Below, piece after piece: positions 41,734 to 46,196 of a DNA stretch of 46,196 bases; position 1 is the first letter of the stretch, and each line of letters starts with the position of its first letter. The translations under genes were made by a program, and so were the position numbers. Below the pieces are notes generated by a model, which had not been told where the DNA came from, searched no databases, and worked only from the letters and a program-made list of their open reading frames with translations. Source of the DNA: Enterobacter mori LMG 25706 (lineage in GTDB: Bacteria > Pseudomonadota > Gammaproteobacteria > Enterobacterales > Enterobacteriaceae); assembly GCF_000211415.1 (NCBI RefSeq), contig NZ_GL890783.1, positions 42,654 through 88,849 on the forward strand. The letters run 5' to 3'.

Positions 41734-42498
41734 CTACTTTTTGGTGATGAGCTGGCTGTGATACTGGCGTCGATATTCGGAAGGGGAACGTTCGGTGTGT
41801 TTGCGAAAGAGACGGCAAAAGTAGTTGCTGTCCGTAAATCCGCAGCGTGTGGCGATATCTTTAATTTTGAGATCGTAGCCTTTCAGCAGCTGACGCGCAT
41901 GTTCCAGGCGCGTTTTTGTTAAATATTCATTGAATCCGACGCTGCCGACTTTCTGGAATAGATGGGAAAGGTAGTTTGGTGAGATGTAGAACGCCTGTGC
42001 TACGGATTCGCGAGTTAACAAAGAGGCATAATTTTCTTCGATATAGCTCCGAACGGCTTCGAACAGTGCCCGGCTGCGGCTGTCGGTGTGAATTTCGCTG
42101 CCAAGCAGATCCCGGCAGTGGCTGAGCAGGCTTAAAATCACCAGCCTTGCTGTGTCTTGCTCCTCAGGCTGCATCTGTAATTCGGTGAGCGTTTGCAGAA
42201 GAAAAGCCCCCGTTCGCGGGCCGCGTCGGGCAATCTGTAATTGTTGTAAGAGCACATTGTCACGCTGTAACTCGATTGTAAGCTGCTGCTTACCGAAATG
42301 TATGCTCAGGACGTGAGGCGCGGGAGGTGTGATTTGTCCAAAAAAAGAAAAAAAGGCCTCGCAGGGGGTATCAAGCGTAATGCCGAGGCAGGGAGAGGTT
42401 CGGGGATGCTGTTCATTCAGCGCTGAGAAATGAATCTGACCCAGCGGTAACGTGCGGTTCACCAGGTCAGTCAAAATCTGGGTGATATCGAAATGCAT
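41734..42498 (-). CDS. yijO: AraC-family regulator, probably YijO
   Basis: The 254-residue protein ends with an AraC-type DNA-binding domain. The first helix-turn-helix is LTRESVAQAFYISPNYLSHL, and the second is IKDIATRCGFTDSNYFCRLF followed by SPSEYRR. The N-terminal 140 residues are a sensor-like region I cannot assign (PRTSPCLGITLDTPCEAFF). Position beside ppc and the C-terminal sequence suggest E. coli YijO, whose role is unknown; the length differs by some 30 residues from what I recall. It points toward fsaB-gldA with a 128-bp gap and might control them, but that is inference. Confidence 0.75.
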   Translation of the reverse strand: MHFDITQILTDLVNRTLPLGQIHFSALNEQHPRTSPCLGITLDTPCEAFFSFFGQITPPAPHVLSIHFGKQQLTIELQRDNVLLQQLQIARRGPRTGAFLLQTLTELQMQPEEQDTARLVILSLLSHCRDLLGSEIHTDSRSRALFEAVRSYIEENYASLLTRESVAQAFYISPNYLSHLFQKVGSVGFNEYLTKTRLEHARQLLKGYDLKIKDIATRCGFTDSNYFCRLFRKHTERSPSEYRRQYHSQLITKK

Positions 42499-42514
42499 AA
42501 GGGGACTACCGAAA

Positions 42515-42590
42515 TTTGCCGGGTGGCGCTAACGCTTACCCGGCCTACTTATCGTAGGCCCGTGCAAGCGCAGCGCCGCCGGGCGTAAAG
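42515..42590. repeat. REP pair, family B (BIME-like)
   Basis: GCCGGGTGGCGCTAACGCTT followed by ACCCGGCCTAC is followed after TTATC by GTAGGCCCGTGCAAGCGCAG and CGCCGCCGGGCG, an inverted second unit. The pair fills the gap between the ppc stop and the yijO start. Confidence 0.8.
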
Positions 42591-42592
42591 CA

Positions 42593-45244
42593 TTAGCCAG
42601 TGTTACGCATACCTGCCGCAACGCCTGCAATCGTCACCATTAACGCCTGTTCGACGCGTGGATCCGGCTCTTTACCTTCCTCTTCTGCCAGACGCGAACG
42701 GTGCAGCAGCTCTGCCTGCAGGACGTTCAGCGGGTCGGTGTAGATATTACGCAGCTGGATAGATTCGGCAATCCACGGCAGGTCTTCCCTCCGGTGTGCG
42801 TCGTTGGCGATATCCAGTACCACTTTGATGTCGCCTTCCAGCAGTTCGCGCAGCTCTTTACCCAGCGCCCACAGCTCAGGTTTCACCAGACGCTGATCGT
42901 AGTATTCCGCCAGCCACAGGTCAGCTTTCGAGAAGACCATCTCAAGCATACCCAGGCGGGTAGAGAAGAACGGCCAGTCGCGGCACATGGTTTCCAGTTC
43001 ATTTTGCTTGCCGTCTTCCACCACTTTCTGCAGTGCGGCACCGGCACCCAGCCAGGCGGGCAGCATCAGACGGTTTTGCGTCCAGGCGAAGATCCACGGA
43101 ATTGCACGCAGAGACTCGACGCCACCGGTTGGGCGACGTTTGGCCGGACGCGAGCCCAGCGGCAGTTTACCCAGCTCCTGCTCAGGGGTTGCCGAGCGGA
43201 AGTAAGGCACGAAATCTTTGTTTTCACGCACGTAGCCGCGGTACAGATCGCAGGAGATATCTGACAGCTCGTCCATGATGCGACACCAGGATTCTTTCGG
43301 TTCCGGCGGTGGCAGCAGGTTCGCTTCCAGAATGGCGCTGGTGTAGAGCGACAGGCTGCTGATCGTCACTTCCGGCAGACCGTATTTAAAGCGGATCATC
43401 TCGCCCTGCTCGGTAACGCGCAGGCCGCCTTTCAGGCTTCCCGGTGGTTGTGACAGCAGTGCCGCGTGAGCAGGCGCGCCGCCACGGCCGATTGAGCCAC
43501 CGCGTCCGTGGAACAGGGTTAGTTCTATACCCGCTTTCTCACAGGTTTTGATCAGCGCGTCCTGCGCCTGATACTGCGCCCAGGATGCCGCCATCACGCC
43601 CGCGTCTTTTGCGGAGTCGGAATAGCCGATCATCACCATCTGCTTGCCCTGAATAAAGCCGCGATACCAGTCGATGTTCAGCAACTGCGTCATCACGTCG
43701 TTGGCGTTGTTCAGGTCATCAAGGGTTTCAAAGAGTGGCGCGACCGGCAGAGCGTAGTCGATACCGGCTTCTTTCAGCAGGAGGTGAACGCCCAGCACGT
43801 CGGACGGGGTTTTCGCCATGGAGATCACATAGGCGGCCACCGATCCTTTCGGCGCATCCACGATCGCCTTACAGGTATTGAGCACTTCGCGGGTGTCGTT
43901 GCTTGGTTCCCAGTTGCGCGGCAGGAGAGGGCGCTTGGAATTCAGTTCGCGGATCAGGAAGGCCTGCTTGTCGGCTTCGGACCAGCTTTCATAATCGCCG
44001 ATGCCGAGGTAGCGGGTCAGTTCACCCAGCGCTTCAGTATGACGGGTACTTTCCTGACGTACATCGATACGCACCAGCGGCACGCCGAAACACTTCACGC
44101 GGCGCAGGGTGTCGAGCAGTTCGCCGTTGGCGATGATGCCCATGCCACAGGCCTGAAGCGACTGGTAACAGGCGTATAGCGGCTCCCAGAGCTGCTCGTT
44201 CTGGCTGAGCAGACCTTCGGGTTTCGGCAGGCGCTGACCTTTGAGGCGTGCCTCCAGCCAGGCCTGAGTCGCCATCAGCTGACCACGCAGTTTCTTCATC
44301 AGGAAACGGTACGGCTCGCTGGCACCTTCTTCTCCGGCCAGCGCGCGCAGTTCCGGCGTTGCTTCAACCATCGACAGCTCGGAGATCAGTACCTGAATAT
44401 CTTTCAGGAACAGATCGGTCGCTTTCCAGCGGCTCAGCAGCAGGACGTGACGGGTGATTTCCGCGGTCACGTTCGGGTTACCGTCGCGGTCGCCGCCCAT
44501 CCAGGAGGTGAAGCGCACCGGAACAAAATCAACCGGCAGGCGGTAGCCCAGGTTCTCTTCTAGCTGTTCGTTCAGCTCGCGCAGGTAGTTTGGTATCCCT
44601 TCCCACAGGCTATTTTCCACCACCGCAAAGCCCCATTTTGCCTCGTCGACCGGGCTTGGACGATGTTTACGAATTTCATCGGTATGCCAGGACTGGGCAA
44701 TCAGCTGGCGCAGGCGTCGCATCAGCTGGTTGCGCTCGTAGTCGGCAATGTCTTTGTTATCCAACTGCTTAAGACAGTTGTTCACTTCCACCATTTTGTG
44801 GATCAGCGTACGACGAGTGATCTCGGTTGGGTGAGCGGTCAGCACCAGCTCCAGCGAAAGAGATTCCACCGCTTTTTTGATGGTGGCTACGTTGAGATTG
44901 GGCTGGTCTTTGAGTTTACGAAGCGTACGGGCAATGACTTCCGGGTTGCTGGCAGCTTCGCCATTTGGCGAAATGCTGTGGTATTGCTCAGCGGTGTTGG
45001 CCAGATTCAGGAACTGGCTGAATGCGCGTGCAACGGGCAGCAGCTCATCATTTGACAGGTTCTGCAAGGTGGTGAGCAGCTCCTGACGATTGGCTTCGTT
45101 ACCGGCACGGGAAGATTTAGACAGCTTGCGGATGGTTTCAACGCGGTCGAGGATGTTTTCCCCCAACGCATCTTTGATGGTATCTCCAAGCACTTTGCCG
45201 AGCATACTGACATTACTACGCAACGCGGAATATTGTTCGTTCAT
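42593..45244 (-). CDS. ppc: Phosphoenolpyruvate carboxylase Ppc
   Basis: Ppc carboxylates phosphoenolpyruvate to oxaloacetate, refilling the TCA cycle. The 883 residues equal the E. coli enzyme. The catalytic H138 is in [14 protein letters not shown]. The bicarbonate/PEP-binding region contains YSDSAKDAG and the glycine loop [14 protein letters not shown]. The C-terminal QxxxxxTG ending (VAAGMRNTG) is the allosteric site end. It is preceded by a 270-bp gap to argE that should contain its promoter. Confidence 0.98.
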   Translation of the reverse strand: MNEQYSALRSNVSMLGKVLGDTIKDALGENILDRVETIRKLSKSSRAGNEANRQELLTTLQNLSNDELLPVARAFSQFLNLANTAEQYHSISPNGEAASNPEVIARTLRKLKDQPNLNVATIKKAVESLSLELVLTAHPTEITRRTLIHKMVEVNNCLKQLDNKDIADYERNQLMRRLRQLIAQSWHTDEIRKHRPSPVDEAKWGFAVVENSLWEGIPNYLRELNEQLEENLGYRLPVDFVPVRFTSWMGGDRDGNPNVTAEITRHVLLLSRWKATDLFLKDIQVLISELSMVEATPELRALAGEEGASEPYRFLMKKLRGQLMATQAWLEARLKGQRLPKPEGLLSQNEQLWEPLYACYQSLQACGMGIIANGELLDTLRRVKCFGVPLVRIDVRQESTRHTEALGELTRYLGIGDYESWSEADKQAFLIRELNSKRPLLPRNWEPSNDTREVLNTCKAIVDAPKGSVAAYVISMAKTPSDVLGVHLLLKEAGIDYALPVAPLFETLDDLNNANDVMTQLLNIDWYRGFIQGKQMVMIGYSDSAKDAGVMAASWAQYQAQDALIKTCEKAGIELTLFHGRGGSIGRGGAPAHAALLSQPPGSLKGGLRVTEQGEMIRFKYGLPEVTISSLSLYTSAILEANLLPPPEPKESWCRIMDELSDISCDLYRGYVRENKDFVPYFRSATPEQELGKLPLGSRPAKRRPTGGVESLRAIPWIFAWTQNRLMLPAWLGAGAALQKVVEDGKQNELETMCRDWPFFSTRLGMLEMVFSKADLWLAEYYDQRLVKPELWALGKELRELLEGDIKVVLDIANDAHRREDLPWIAESIQLRNIYTDPLNVLQAELLHRSRLAEEEGKEPDPRVEQALMVTIAGVAAGMRNTG

Positions 45245-45467
45245 AAAAACCCAGTCACCCCATCATTTTTGTTTATGCCCAATCGAAAATCTTTTGGACA
45301 TTATTTTGTCATCTCCCTTTATAAAGCCACGTAAAACCCCCGTCGTCAATTGCTGCGAAAACGGTTCAGCAAACGAATAAATGTGGGCAATTTACGAAAT
45401 TTAATTCGCTTTGCGTCAGATAAGAGATGCTTATGGGAATGTGACGGAGATCATGCGATTTGTTCCC
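45245..45467. other. ppc-argE intergenic region
   Basis: This is about 220 bp of AT-rich sequence upstream of ppc with the ppc promoter presumably inside (for example TTTTGTC and TATAAAG around 45306-45325). I see no ORF, tRNA or clear operator. Confidence 0.4.
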
Positions 45468-45515
45468 CTCACCCTAACCCTCTCCCACGGGGAGGGGGGA
45501 CTCTTCGGTGCGGTT
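45468..45515. repeat. REP-like repeat, family A
   Basis: CCCCTCACCCTAACCCTCTC folding on CACGGGGAGGGGGG, then CTCTTCGGTGCGGTTTT. The trailing TCGGTGCGGTnTTT also follows the copy at 7511, so the repeated unit is longer than the palindrome. It abuts the argE stop. Confidence 0.8.
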
Positions 45516-46196
45516 TTAATGCCAGCAGAAGTGATGCACAACCTGGGTAATCAGTTCGCGGGTGGGCTTGATGAAGCGGGTTTCCAGATATTCATCCGGC
45601 TGGTGGGCCTGGTTGATTGAGCCCGGGCCGAGCACCAGTGTCGGGCACAGGGTCTGAATAAACGGCGCTTCGGTGCAGTAGTTCACCACGTCGGTTTTTT
45701 CGCCGAGCAGTTTTTCCACCACCTGGACCAGTTGGTGATCCGGCGGGCACTCATAGCCCGGGATCGGCGGGTGCAGTTCCGAGACCGTCAGGCGACCCGG
45801 CCAGCGTTCGCTCACCGGGGCCAGCGCTTCATTCAGCAGGCCGTCGAGATCGCTCAGGGTCATGCCCGGCAGCGGGCGGATGTCCATGTGCAGTTCACAG
45901 CAGGCGCAGATACGGTTCGAGGCATCACCGCCGTGCAGGCTGCCGAGGTTCAGCGTCGGATACGGCACGGTGAACGCCTCGTAGTGATAGCGCTCTTTCA
46001 GGTCGTCGCGCAGGGTCATGATGCGGCCGATGGCGTCATGCATCAGTTCGATGGCGTTCACGCCGCGCGCCGGATCGCTGGAGTGGCCGGACTGGCCCAG
46101 CACGCGCACGGCGGTAGAGATATGGCCTTTATGCGCGCGAATCGGCTGCAGAGAAGTCGGCTCGCCGATGATCGCGCAATCCGGGCGAATCGACGT
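45516..46196 (-). CDS. argE: Acetylornithine deacetylase ArgE (3' part)
   Basis: ArgE removes the acetyl group of N-acetylornithine to give ornithine in arginine synthesis. Only the C-terminal 226 codons are inside the window; the frame continues past the right edge ([20 protein letters not shown]). This part includes the M20-family metal-ligand region IIGEPTS, the dimerisation domain starting [20 protein letters not shown], and the conserved YCTEAPF and [15 protein letters not shown] near the end. An internal ATG-like start at 46109 is not the true start. The argCBH genes would lie divergent beyond the edge. Confidence 0.95.
   Translation of the reverse strand, partial: TSIRPDCAIIGEPTSLQPIRAHKGHISTAVRVLGQSGHSSDPARGVNAIELMHDAIGRIMTLRDDLKERYHYEAFTVPYPTLNLGSLHGGDASNRICACCELHMDIRPLPGMTLSDLDGLLNEALAPVSERWPGRLTVSELHPPIPGYECPPDHQLVQVVEKLLGEKTDVVNYCTEAPFIQTLCPTLVLGPGSINQAHQPDEYLETRFIKPTRELITQVVHHFCWH

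Overview
The window is chromosomal DNA of an enteric gamma-proteobacterium. Nearly every protein aligns by recalled sequence, at full length, with its E. coli K-12 counterpart, and the gene order is the E. coli 88-min region (rha - sodA - cpx - pfkA - sbp - tpiA - fpr/glpX/glpFK - zapB - menA - hslVU - ftsN - cytR - priA - rpmE - metJ/metBLF - katG - gldA - ppc - argE). The GC-rich codon use, the abundant CCCTCACCCTAACCCTCTCCC palindromic repeats and an extra SLC13-type permease between cdh and tpiA point to Enterobacter, Lelliottia or Leclercia rather than Escherichia. Genus is an inference.

Layout. 1-5,855: L-rhamnose locus. rhaB-rhaA run leftward, with rhaD presumably beyond the left edge; rhaS-rhaR are divergent; rhaT is convergent with rhaR. 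6,050-7,606: sodA with its Fur-type promoter, then yiiM. 7,610-10,399: the Cpx envelope-stress module, cpxA-cpxR opposite cpxP, with the 3'UTR small RNA CpxQ. 10,489-13,744: fieF, pfkA, sbp. 13,856-16,793: cdh, the accessory permease, tpiA. 16,905-19,887: yiiQ, yiiR, fpr, glpX. 20,042-22,418: glpK and glpF. 22,819-25,139: zapB, an unusual intergenic region, rraA, menA. 25,208-31,579: hslVU, ftsN, cytR, priA. 31,780-37,350: rpmE, metJ, and the MetJ-controlled metB, metL and metF. 37,562-46,196: katG, gldA, fsaB, an AraC-family regulator, ppc and the 3' part of argE.

Most interesting stretch. Between zapB and rraA (23,116-23,640) I see what looks like an unannotated type I toxin-antitoxin locus. 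A leftward mRNA of about 280 nt carries a 35-codon ORF for a one-helix hydrophobic peptide, preceded by a 13-codon leader ORF and followed by a strong terminator. A divergent rightward RNA of about 88 nt has its own promoter and terminator. Its 5' segment repeats 16 nt of the complement of the mRNA leader, so the two RNAs can pair in trans. This is the architecture of TisB/IstR, ZorO/OrzO and TimP/TimR.

Data quality. Three conserved genes, rhaR, glpK and metB, each carry exactly one surplus base in or beside a homopolymer. Removing it restores exactly the expected 282, 502 and 386 codons. The shared signature suggests base-calling errors more than three independent pseudogenes.
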